DNA of 64,000 bases from Alloascoidea africana (lineage: Eukaryota > Ascomycota > Alloascoideomycetes > Alloascoideales > Alloascoideaceae). The stretch is from positions 186,001-250,000 of the forward strand of contig JAKTTT010000009.1 of assembly GCA_030581615.1 (NCBI GenBank), written 5' to 3'. This document shows positions 53,557 to 63,325 of the stretch, piece after piece. The notes beneath the pieces are model-generated. The model did no database searches. It had not been told where the DNA came from and saw only the letters and a program-made list of their open reading frames with translations. Each line of letters opens with the position of its first letter. The first letter of the stretch is position 1. Position numbers and translations under genes: made by a program.

Positions 53557-54267
53557 TTATACTCTCTCCGCCGTCCAAATGGCACCTTTCACAACCCCTT
53601 TAATCCCTAGGGAAAGCAACCAATAAGGAACAGCTTTCTCAGCATCGTTTTCAATTGCAGTATCCAAATGTTCCAATTCCTGATCTCTAAATTCACTAAC
53701 TAGAGATTTCAACTCTATAAATTCGTTACTTTCAGGATCAAACTCTTTCATCAAAACTCTTAATTGATCGTTGTAATGACCTCCAATCACAGTTTCAACG
53801 GCTACAGTACATGCCATAGCAGCCTCTTTTGAAACCAATGCTGTTCCAACACCAAGTCCAAAAGCGCCCAACTTCCACAATGGAGTTAATATAGAGGGTC
53901 TTACACGATGACGGGTCTGGAGTCTGTTAAAAGTGGCTCTATGATGGATTTCTTGATCCCACATGTGTTGTAACAGATCTTTCAAATGTTTCGAACGATG
54001 GGAAAGAATTGTGTATTGACCATTGTAAATTAAATCTGCTCCTAGTTCTCCAGCTTGATCCACTCGAATAAGCCTATCAAGAAACGCTTTTTGCTTTTCT
54101 GTCAACGGTTTCCTTCCTGTGGCAGATTCCGATTCGGGACCATTGCTATTGGATGAAGCAGTGCTTGCAGTTGCTAACCCACGAACAAACCCACTTGCGA
54201 TGGGGATTGTGCTGCGCGACAATGATGAACAAGCAACAGTTCGCAATGAAACGAGAGAAAGGGACAT
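53557..54267 (-). CDS. COQ7: 5-demethoxyubiquinone hydroxylase Coq7/Cat5
   Basis: Mitochondrial di-iron mono-oxygenase that hydroxylates demethoxyubiquinone late in coenzyme Q synthesis, within the CoQ synthome on the inner membrane. The product has 236 residues. The first 35 are Ser/Arg-rich with no acids, a good presequence. All six iron ligands are visible: E74, E106 and H109 (QEIHH), E158 (VETVIGGHY), E197 and H200 (QELEH). The internal repeat of the ferritin-like fold is intact and nothing is missing. The start ATG at 54267 is the first in frame. A CGGGTAAC lies about 160 bp upstream. Confidence 0.95.
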   Translation of the reverse strand: MSLSLVSLRTVACSSLSRSTIPIASGFVRGLATASTASSNSNGPESESATGRKPLTEKQKAFLDRLIRVDQAGELGADLIYNGQYTILSHRSKHLKDLLQHMWDQEIHHRATFNRLQTRHRVRPSILTPLWKLGAFGLGVGTALVSKEAAMACTVAVETVIGGHYNDQLRVLMKEFDPESNEFIELKSLVSEFRDQELEHLDTAIENDAEKAVPYWLLSLGIKGVVKGAIWTAERV

Positions 54268-54425
54268 GTTGGTGTTGGTGTCTATGGGAAAAGACTTGAA
54301 AACTGGGTCTTTTCTCTCTACCGCTCTTCCTATGGTGTATTACTGGTCGGAGTTTCAAATTGCTGGTCTGAGCTGATCAAATTGATAACTTGTTTGGGTG
54401 GTACGAGTTTTGCTTTTAGGGTGTG

Positions 54426-54433
54426 CGGGTAAC
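54426..54433 (+). promoter_or_regulatory. Reb1-like CGGGTAAC motif
   Basis: GCGGGTAACG about 160 bp upstream of the COQ7 start codon, matching the 7-base Reb1 core CGGGTAA. Confidence 0.45.
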
Positions 54434-55707
54434 GAAACACCTTCACTAAGTGCCCGCATAACTATCCAGTTAATAATCTGTGTATTGTATCTCCTCAACA
54501 AGGGGCGAAACCTCGTATTTAATACTGACTATGAAGACATGTACTTGCCATTTTTATTGCTTCGTTTGTGCATCCCAGATTGTGGTTGGTATCAAAATAA
54601 CCTATTGGGAGGACGAGGGGGTCGTTCACTCAAGAAGCTCGAGGGGTGCGTGCATATATTTATTCGGGCGGGTAGAAAATTTTGATTCAGATTTGTGGGG
54701 TAAAAAAGAAGGCTCTACTTGAGGGTCAACAACATAAACACAAACACAAACACACCACTAAAAGCTAACGGTTAAATTCCCACAGTGGTGCACTGACAGA
54801 AATTGAATTTTTTGGATTTTAAACTGTGGAGGCTCTGATATAGAGACTCCGCATCTTGGATTTCTAGTTCCAGCTCTGGCTCTACGCAGGCATAAATGAA
54901 TGCCACCACCACTGACTTTGGATGTTGGCTTTTGCAGTGTCTCGATGCCAGGTAACAATAGAGAAACGCTTGCTTGTGTGGAGCGATCTTGGGGTTGTGA
55001 ATCCGGGGTAATAGTAATAATATATTCAGCTAGTTGGTGAAATTTCAATTTCAATTTCAATTTTCAATTTCACCCACCACCAGTGTTTGTGTGTTTGCTG
55101 GTTGTCGATCTGCGGGTTCACAAATGTGGAAACAGCAGACCCGACATGACGTAACCAACAATTGTATTTTTTTTTTTTTTCATTCATCGATCACTGACCA
55201 TTATATTATCAATCCAGACCTGACCGGGCCTCAATTCTCATTTTTCTATCGTCATGTCTCCCCACATTCCTCCTTACACGATGTACTTGACGCTTAACGC
55301 TTAACCTAGTTCTAAGACCTATCATGCCATGAAGAAAAAGGAAAACGCGGTCTGTGTTCCAAGTGCTGTGTAATTACGCAAATCACCGTACAAACAAAAA
55401 ACTGAAGGATTGAACTGGACCGTTGGGGTTTATTGTCTGGCCAATTGAAAAATATCAGATTCGAGATCAGTCGATCGTGGTGAACAAAGGGAGGGGGGCG
55501 GTACGTGCCAGCCAACTTGGAGTTAAAGTTGAAAGTTTGAAAATTGAAAGTTGAAGCTGAACCGCGTGGATCGTCACCAGACCTTGACAACCCCATCAAA
55601 ATCCAGTATCCATCGAAATGAATAATAAAATAGAAGAAATTTTTTCTTCTTATTTTTTCATTCTTTTTTAGTTTGTTCTCAATGTTGAGATATCAGCTGA
55701 TCTGGAA

Positions 55708-55712
<5 letters not shown>

Positions 55713-55743
<31 letters not shown>
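55713..55743 (+). repeat. 31-base A tract
   Basis: An uninterrupted A run, the longest homopolymer in the window. No flanking coding remnant or target-site duplication is seen. Confidence 0.8.
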
Positions 55744-55746
<3 letters not shown>

Positions 55747-55904
55747 AGGCCAATCAGTTAATCAAAAGGGTGAGCTGGTAGGTAGGCTAATCAAAGAAGA
55801 AGAAGACAACAAAGAAGGGGGAGAAAGAGTATGCCAATCATTATGGTTGGACCAGTGAGCTGATCAAAAGTATGAACAATAATCAATTCCCATTGTGTTG
55901 TACA

Positions 55905-55953
55905 ACATTGGCATTCGCATTTGCATTCGCATTGGCATTGACATTGGCATTGT
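55905..55953 (+). repeat. GCATTS hexamer repeat
   Basis: Imperfect GCATTC/GCATTG/GCATTT units. In the + frame from 55872 they encode an Ala/Phe/Leu-rich hydrophobic stretch that resembles a signal peptide, which may be accidental. Confidence 0.75.
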
Positions 55954-57693
55954 CAGGACCCGTAAACTTTCAGTTTCTTATTCACGTCATCTGGGATTAT
56001 CCGACAAGACTAGATATGTTAAGTGCTATACTATACGATGAGACTGTATCCAATTGGCGGGCACAGTTAGTCATTATACTTTTTTTTCCCTCTCTTTCTT
56101 TCCTTTTTGTGTTATCCTTGGTGTATCAAAACTCTACAATTTGGTACATTTACCGTTGGTACAGATGCACAGACTGCTCAGTTGTTCTACATCATCATCA
56201 TCATCATCCAGGGGTTGAACCAATTGAACCTCGATCGATCAGTTAATCAGAGAATATATCAGAATAAGGAATTGTTTTCCGTGCGGTGTTTTCCGACGTT
56301 TTACAACACCGATTTACCCATTTTCTCGGAATACATGTCAAGACTCAATGAAAAAAATTTCTGGGGGCTCTACGCCGATATCCAAAAAAAGCGTGAAACG
56401 TTAGCGTATCCAACAAGACCCCAATTGTAAAACAAACTAAATTTCCATAGGCATGAGGTCGTTTTTCCTCAATGCTGCCAAACAAACACACACACACACA
56501 CAGTGTAAACTTATTTCCCCCTAGCTTTATAGACACGCTAGTAGTGTTTTTGTTTATGATGAAGATGAGTTAGTGGGATCCATCCCTCAACATTAATCAC
56601 TCTGCATCACATTCGGATAAGAAATGAAATATTTGCGATTCCGTTGGACGTTTCAGATTGACTTTAGTTTTTTCTATTGTTTTCATTTTTGAGACCTATC
56701 ACAACAATCTTCTTTTTTTTGCTTTTGTTTTATTTCCTTCTTTGGACTACACGTACGTACGTCTTCCTCATCCTGATGATAAACTTCAAGTTTTGCCACC
56801 AATTAGCGCGTTTTTAGTAAAGAAGGAAAGGGGAGGCATGAAGAGACTAACAAGTAAGCATTGAACAGATGGACATCCGCGCTTAATTCATTTCAATCCA
56901 ACTCCCCCCAAAAAAAAAGATGTGGAAATTGAAGAATCTCAATCTAGACATGTTCATGTTCATGTTCATTATATGTCCAAGCCTCTTACAAATGTTGTGA
57001 GCGTTTAAGGAACACAGAAAGAGAGAGATCTGGGATTTGCCAATTGCTGCAAATGTCCAATTTGGTCCCAAATTTAGAGTTTTCTTACCTTTCCTTCTCA
57101 TTTCCTCCCCCTTAAAATAGTTAAGGTTACCCTACTACGAGGTGCTACTTACATGCGACCGGATTACTTCCTAATTAGGACGCCAATACATTACAATTTT
57201 TGAAACCATTTTTCCCGCTTTCCCCCAATTGTTCAATTTATGTCTTTTTGAAGGATTGAAAGGGAAAGGAAAAGGCATTCATTGTGTTTTGGGGGGAAAA
57301 AGCCCATAAACTGAATAAATCTTGTTCTGTTCTTACTCTAGAAAATGTTTAAAAAAAATTTCATAAAGTTTGTAATTTTGTATTTGAAATACTATGTCAA
57401 AAAGAGTAAAAAGAAGTACAGTTTTCTCTTTCAATTTTTCATTTCATCATCTGTTGATTTATTTTATCAGAACAAATACAACGAAAAAAAAAAAAAAAAA
57501 ACCGTACAAAAAGACTTTTTGCAAATGGCTTTTATATTCACAAAAAAGAACAAGTTCTTTTTCCCCAGCCATTTAACTAAACTCGACTCACAAAAAAAAA
57601 AAACAGTTCTATGTATAAATAATAAAAGAATAATGATCTTTCCTTTTTTTTTCCCCCTTTTTTTTTGTTCTTTCATTTCCAAAGCAAGCCGAT

Positions 57694-57727
57694 TTGATTG
57701 ATTGATTGATTGATTGGTTGGTTGATT
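57694..57727 (+). repeat. GATT tetranucleotide repeat
   Basis: About five GATT units followed by GGTT units, in intergenic AT-rich DNA. Confidence 0.75.
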
Positions 57728-58123
57728 CAGTTTTCTTTTTTTTATTCCCCTTTAATAAAAAGCGATGGTTGGTTGCAATGTGCTTGTTTACATTAAACAA
57801 AAAAAAAAAAGAAGAAAAAAAAATAAAAAAGTGGTATAAATGCCAAATCCCAGATTAAAAAATTGTTTTCAAATCAAAAAATACTAGAAAAAGAAATTAT
57901 GTATAAACCATTTTTGGTGATGCGAGTGTAGAAAACAATCTTTGTGGTTTCATTTTTCATTTTCCTTCCCTCATTAAATGAATAAATAATAATAATAATA
58001 AGAAAAAAATCATTGACTAGATCTGTAGCAGAGCGCTTAGATTTCCCACGATGGACGGTGGTGGTGGTAGTCGTTTTTTTGTTGATTTTGTATGAGAAAA
58101 AAGAAGAAGATTTGAAACCTGGG

Positions 58124-58711
58124 CTATAGCACAACGTTTAACCATCGCTTGTAGTTATCTGACGTTATACTCAAAACATCGGAAACGGTTCTTGAGTTTG
58201 AGGAAGTTCTATTTCGTCGTGAGGGTTCGAAATATTCAGCACTTGTTGTTGTTGTTGTTGCTAAGTGTTTCCCGTTTGAGGTTTCTAGCGTTGCCATACT
58301 TTCTAACGGTATCAGATATGGAGAATCAATCAACAATGGACTTGGCGGTTGTAAAGTTCTATAACTGGATCTGGGTTTGCTTGCCTGTAAGCTATAACTA
58401 TAGCTATTGCTGTTATGAGTACTTGTGTTATTGTTATTGCTTGTGGCAGTTGCAGTTGTCGTGGTAGTATTCAGAGTTGAAAATTCAGGTGATGGTCTAT
58501 GATCCAGCGATATCATGCTTTCTGGACTTCGAGAAGAGGAAGGCTTACGGGGGAAAAGCGGTGAATATAGATGGTTGTATTCTTCCAAAGTCTCCACGCT
58601 CAGTTCTGGGCTTCTTGACCTGCTATAATCTTTCTTTTGGCATTCTTTGGAGCAATAGGCACAGCCAGAAGAGCACTGTCTATCGCAAACGATGCAAAAG
58701 TCCTGAAACAT
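58124..58711 (-). CDS. ECL1: Ecl1-family life-span regulator (zinc-binding)
   Basis: A 195-residue protein with the Ecl1 signature at its very N-terminus: MFQDFCIVCDRQCSSGCAYC plus SKEC, with cysteines at 6, 9, 13, 17, 20 and 24. In fission and budding yeasts Ecl1-type proteins extend chronological life span and respond to zinc or nutrient limitation. The rest is Ser/Thr/Asn-rich with short Pro-Ser motifs (RSRSPE, SSSRSPES, DHRPSPE) typical of proline-directed phosphorylation, ending DNYKRWLNVVL. The frame is open to an upstream codon at 58960, but the family begins at the Cys motif, so the ATG at 58711 is the start. It is 195 residues, within the family's range. Confidence 0.85.
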   Translation of the reverse strand: MFQDFCIVCDRQCSSGCAYCSKECQKKDYSRSRSPELSVETLEEYNHLYSPLFPRKPSSSRSPESMISLDHRPSPEFSTLNTTTTTATATSNNNNTSTHNSNSYSYSLQASKPRSSYRTLQPPSPLLIDSPYLIPLESMATLETSNGKHLATTTTTSAEYFEPSRRNRTSSNSRTVSDVLSITSDNYKRWLNVVL

Positions 58712-59186
58712 TGTGGTGTATGTGTGTGTGTGTATGTCCAAGAGGCTATGAAAGAATGGAGATATATTCCAGTGGGCAATTGGAGATGGAGTTGAGATAA
58801 GACAAAGATTCAGTGTCTGGAGGGACTCGAGTACCTTTGGTGTTGTTGGAGAGGGGCGTGGGAAGAGGGAGAGGGAGGAGATGGGTTTAAATATAGCAGG
58901 GCTCAGTTCCGAAGAAAAAGAAAAGGCAGAGCAAGATAATAAATAAATCAGGCCTGTCACGACATGACTCAGAAAATCTGAGCACGCCGCCAGAATGCGC
59001 CCGTTAGAGTTCCCATGCGTGCCCGGGGGGTGCGCGCCGGGGGCCGGGGGTGCGCGCAGCGGACCCGCGAGGCAGCGAGCGACCGTGAGGGAGCGCGAGC
59101 GGGGGCGGTGCCGGTGCCGGCGCTGGTGCCGGTACTGGCGCCAGGGTGGCGACTGCTGGGCGCCGTGGCGGCCAGCGGTTGTGCCC

Positions 59187-59290
59187 GTCTGTTCATCTGT
59201 TCATCTGTTCATCTGTTCATCTATAGATCCTGTTCATCTGTTCGTCTAGATCCTGTTCGTCTGTTCATCTAGACTCTGTTCGTCTTCGTG
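59187..59290 (+). repeat. TGTTCATC/TGTTCGTC octamer repeat
   Basis: Four tandem TGTTCATC units, then related units separated by CTAGATCC-like spacers. It directly follows the GC-rich island. Confidence 0.8.
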
Positions 59291-59365
59291 TTCTGTTCTA
59301 ACCTCATCGCCACCGAAACTGGCTGTGAACCACGTGGAATCAGCACATTGGGGATTGTTGCATCA

Positions 59366-59396
59366 ACACAAACACAAACACAAACACAAACACAAA
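59366..59396 (+). repeat. ACACAA hexamer repeat
   Basis: About four tandem ACACAA units. A related run lies near 54733-54752. Confidence 0.75.
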
Positions 59397-60762
59397 AAAC
59401 CCGGGCAAAAAAAAAGAGCTCATCTATAACCAATATGGTGTGCAAAGTTTCTTAAAGGAGCAAAAAAAAACAACCGGCCAAAAAGTATAATGACGGGATC
59501 AATCTTTAATGAGTTAGAACAAGCTAGACGCCGTTTGCTTTTTTTTTTTCTATTTATTCATCATGTCATGGTTGTACAAATCGCATCTTTTCTTTCTTTC
59601 CCATAACATTGAATCATTGAAATTCCGTATCCCCCAAGTAATAATTATCTCCCAAGGTAATGTGTAAAAACCTACAAGGTGTAAAAAAAAAAAAGTAAAT
59701 GGAAAAACTAAAAAAAAAGAAACAATTTTACACACATGAAAACACTCTTGATATGGAAACCGCAAGAAAAAATCCCAAAAAAAGTATAGCCTCAAGGGAA
59801 AGCGAAAGAAAAGTGTGGCCTCAACAACAATAGGTATGCAACAACCATAAATGCAAAAACAAAAAAAGGAACTAAAGATACAAACAAACATGGGAAACCT
59901 CCCTTCAGATACAGACAGTGCCTCCAAAAAATGTGCATCATCTTTCAAGTACAGACATGAGGTCCAGTCCAGTCCAGTCCAGTCCAATCTTTCTAACCAC
60001 CACCACCACGTGTATGTAGCGTTATCTATACTGTATTAGGGCTAGACTCCAATTGAATTAAGAACCTCTTGCTTCTTACATTCTACGTTTACACCTTTTT
60101 TTTAATATCATTAAGGGAAATAAACAATAAAAAACAAAAAAACAAAAAAAACATTGGATGCTGGATTAAACATTAGAGTAATTTGTAACTACAAAGTGGG
60201 TTTCTGCACGCCATATTCCGACTGGTAACAAAATACATCCACCTAATACAAAAAAAAAAACCCAAACATTCTTCACTTCACACACTAACATCGGCTGCGG
60301 TTGTGTATATTGTCTAGGAGACCTCTGATTTTGTAACAATCCCTGTTCAAAATCTGCATGGAATATTTCACAATGGTAAAACTGAAAAGAGTAGTATATG
60401 TGTGTATGAGAGAGTGAGTGGGTGAGATTATGGGAAAGGCGGCTCGAACTACATCTATCTGTTTAAACTCATACACACTGACTCACCCAAAATGTATAAT
60501 GTAAAGAAAGAGATAAAAAAGTATGCGGTTTCACAATTAGGCGCTGCTGGGCTGCTGTTACTCTGAGTCAGTTGTTGGGGGGGTGTGGCTGTTTTAGCTA
60601 CTGGTAAGTGGACTCAAACTCTCTCGCCTTGAGAGTAAATGACTCACTGGCAACTTTAGCTTTGGATAAGGGAAGCAGGCATGACTCAACAACAAAACGT
60701 GAAATTTCACACTCACTTAGTCACTCAAGCTTGACTTGACTCACTTGCTTTTGCTTCTTGGC

Positions 60763-60770
60763 TTACCCGG
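60763..60770 (-). promoter_or_regulatory. Reb1-like CCGGGTAA motif
   Basis: TTACCCGG on the + strand. It is 2.05 kb from the ECL1 start and 1.4 kb from the start at 62169, so either a long leader or an unannotated transcript would be needed. Confidence 0.35.
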
Positions 60771-60805
60771 CACAGTATTAGAGTGAGATCTGTTTCCATG
60801 CAGTC

Positions 60806-60835
60806 TTTTCGTTTCGTTTCGTTTCGTTTCGTTTC
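60806..60835 (+). repeat. TTTCG pentamer repeat
   Basis: Five tandem TTTCG units in intergenic DNA. Confidence 0.8.
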
Positions 60836-61774
60836 CTTATACCCTTGTTGTAAAGATGCACAAACGGTGTAAAATAGTGATAGCTTCTTTTGTTTTAATT
60901 AAACCAAAAATAAAGCGAGGGATTTTTGTAGTTGGTACCAAAGTACAAAGTGGTCGGTCCAGACACTGCGGATAGAGAATAGGGGCCTAGACTCCACCCA
61001 TATCTCGTTAGTGGTGGTGGCGATGGCGCTGGTGCTGGTGCTAGAGTTACCCAGACAGAAAAAGCTTAGCAACTTCTGGTGTTGTTAGCCTTCTTCTCAT
61101 TGCCATTTGCCAGTTGCCAGTGCTAAATGGGCATATAGCAATACCCAAAATTAAAAGTTTGGGAAAGAAAAGTAGGCTTTGAGTAGAAAGCACTGCGCGG
61201 TTTTTAAATAAATAAATATCTCAGTCTAGACTTGATCTATTTATTGTCTGTCTAAACTTTTGCTAATGTAACAACCCATTGTCTGATGTGCGGGAGTACT
61301 GTTTGTTGATTTTATCTCGATCTCGATATCAATAGAGCATCAATTTTGAATTTTGAATTTTTCAAACAAAGCCACCCCAAAGTAAAATATGATTTTCCGG
61401 GTGGCATTGGGATTACTCACTCTTAAACTTTCTTCCCTTCCCCTTTCCCCTTTCCCCTTCCCCCCTTGCTCCTAATTTTGAACATCCAATTGTCATGGAT
61501 CACAATCACAATCATAATGATGATGATGCTGTTAACAAATCCCTCAACTGTAAACAGGCATTGATGAGCAATAAATATGTTTTATATTGGGTTTATTTGG
61601 GATGTACCCAGTGTTTGTGTCTTTGAGGTCAATTGATACGGACTTTTAACTATAACCTGTGTAGAGATTAAACATGAAGTATGTACAGTAACAGGACTGG
61701 ACTGGACGGGTGTTGGATGTTGGATGTTGGATTTAGTGGGGATGGAGAGATCACAGCCAGATCCACCGACCTGG

Positions 61775-61803
61775 GTGAACCGTGAACCGTGAACCGTGAA
61801 CAC
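61775..61803 (+). repeat. GTGAACC heptamer repeat
   Basis: Four near-perfect GTGAACC units. A separate GTTGGAT triplet repeat lies about 70 bp upstream (near 61709-61731). Confidence 0.75.
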
Positions 61804-61979
61804 CCCCTCCAGCACCTCCAGCAGCTTTCCGTGTTTCGTGCTTCGCTCGTTCTGGGGTTTTATCCGGGGGACACCCCCGGGCACCCCCAGGACACACCCC
61901 CGGCCCCGGGGGTGTGTGCGGAGAGGGGAGCGGGGAACGGGACAAGGACAAGGACAAGTGAGTGCGCCCAGGCAGACCC

Positions 61980-61981
<2 letters not shown>

Positions 61982-62020
<39 letters not shown>
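61982..62020 (+). repeat. CT dinucleotide run
   Basis: About 19 CT units, 150 bp upstream of the start codon at 62169. In transcripts this would be a pyrimidine-rich 5' leader. Confidence 0.85.
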
Positions 62021-62022
<2 letters not shown>

Positions 62023-62168
62023 CGTGGGGGTGCCAGGACGGCTCAGATCCCAACAGTGACGTAATGCGCCTCCTGCTCCCCCACAGTTCCTGTTCCCAGC
62101 TCCCTCTCATCTCCATCTCCATCTCCATCTCCCTCTCGATCCGACTCGTCTTCTGCAGTTGCTCTATA

Positions 62169-62906
62169 ATGGACCAATCCTCCTTTGCTGTGTATCCAAG
62201 AGACCCCTCGATCCCCGTCATCGCAAGTGCATCCTCCACAAGCAACACCAGCACTGGCAGACGGCGGTCCTCTGTGCACGAAGCCTTCATCCTTCCCAAC
62301 CCCCAGGCCCGTGTCCATGCCCAGGCCCATGCCCAGGCACATGCCCAGGCCCATCCTGGCTCGGAAGAAGACCTTAACGGCTCAGATTCGGACAATTCGA
62401 CGTTTTCCTACGACGCGAAACATGCGGGGGACGTGTATGCATTCGATGGCAGCTTTGCGAGCTTTGCACAGGGCCAAGTTCCGCCCGACGTGGACCGGCT
62501 CGTCCTCCATCGCCAGCAGCGCAAACGCCAGCAGCAGCGCCAAGCAAGCCTGTCGCGTCCAACCGCCACCGCTTCCTCACCACCACAAGATCCGCTGGAA
62601 GACGTTGATCCCGCCGTCGTGCTGCCCGGGATAGGAATCGCAAAAGTCCCAACGGAGGCAAACGACCCGGATCACGTACTTCTTCGTCGCCGCAGGTCCT
62701 CTGTCCAGAGCACTGGCAGTGGTCGTGCTCCCCGAGTATCCCTCTCATCCTTGAAAATGACAAGTCCCGAGGACCTGTATTCTCAAGATCAGAATCAGAA
62801 CCAGAATCAGAATCAGAACCAGGCAAGTGATGCAGATTTCACAGATCCAAGGATTGAAAACAAATTCGATTATGCGTTCAATGATGAATACCTCACTCGT
62901 AACTAA
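62169..62906 (+). CDS. Ser/Arg-rich protein of unknown function
   Basis: A 245-residue frame from the first in-frame ATG. The open frame continues upstream without ATG through a CT run and is not coding there. I do not recognise a family. Visible features are two RRRSSV sites (near residues 36-41 and 178-183) that fit protein kinase A or related basophilic kinases, a His-Ala-Gln-Ala repeat (about 51-65), SDSDNSTFSYD followed by DVYAFDGSFASF, a Gln/Arg-rich patch, a GIGIAKVP segment, a Gln-Asn repeat, and an acidic, aromatic C-terminus (NKFDYAFNDEYL). GC content and codon choice are higher than in neighbours. Probably a disordered, phosphorylated regulator. The expression of this frame is inferred from its internal repeats and sites only. 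Confidence 0.6.
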   Translation: MDQSSFAVYPRDPSIPVIASASSTSNTSTGRRRSSVHEAFILPNPQARVHAQAHAQAHAQAHPGSEEDLNGSDSDNSTFSYDAKHAGDVYAFDGSFASFAQGQVPPDVDRLVLHRQQRKRQQQRQASLSRPTATASSPPQDPLEDVDPAVVLPGIGIAKVPTEANDPDHVLLRRRRSSVQSTGSGRAPRVSLSSLKMTSPEDLYSQDQNQNQNQNQNQASDADFTDPRIENKFDYAFNDEYLTRN

Positions 62907-63325
62907 ACCAACCCAAACCAAACCAATTCATCCATCCATCTTGATTTGATTTTTGTATGCTGGACATGCTTAGACAATAGACACACCCATTCATTACTAC
63001 TTTGTTGATTCTTTAGGTACACTTACACTTACTATAGATTATAATATTACCTATGCCGATATCATACTTGAAAGTCTACTGCTTTCTCTTAGAAAAGTGA
63101 ATTGAAATTGAATCTTTTTGTTGTGGGGCGCACTTATCATCTATTCAATTCCTAAATTTTTGTTGTAACAAAAACTTGAACGGATCATCTACAAGTGATA
63201 TTGGTATTCGCTTTAAAAACATCCAATATATGCGATTATTCACACGCTAGCCTATAAAAAACCAATTCCACCACAAAACCTTTCTAGTGTAATGTATGTA
63301 TACTTCTATTATTATACTTACTCTT
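62907..63325. other. Convergent 3' flank
   Basis: AT-rich spacer between the convergent 3' ends of the unknown protein and the cystathionine beta-lyase. ACC-CAAACC repeats lie just after the stop at 62906. No gene. Confidence 0.6.

Larger units (their letters stand above)
54268..58123. other. Gene-poor region between COQ7 and ECL1
   Basis: About 3.9 kb. It holds the COQ7 promoter (CGGGTAAC at 54426), a 31-base A tract (55713-55743), a hexamer-repeat ORF and a possible second exon (55872-56430, see findings), a (CACA) run near 56484-56502, and A/T tracts with a GATT repeat in the 3' flank of ECL1. No complete gene can be supported. Confidence 0.5.
58712..62168. other. Gene-poor region with GC island and simple repeats
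   Basis: About 3.5 kb between divergent genes. It contains a GC-rich island (about 58980-59175), an octamer repeat (59187-59290), CAAACA repeats, a CAGTC repeat (59959-59986), a TTTCG repeat, a Reb1-like site at 60763, heptamer repeats near 61704 and 61775, a second GC-rich block (about 61850-61970), and a CT run. The frame at 59550-59987 begins at TTG and was rejected. No gene is supported. Confidence 0.55.

Noticed and set aside
59550-59987. 145-residue - strand frame rich in Phe and Cys
   Set aside because: It begins at TTG rather than ATG and its content reflects A/T tracts read as Phe and Lys codons.
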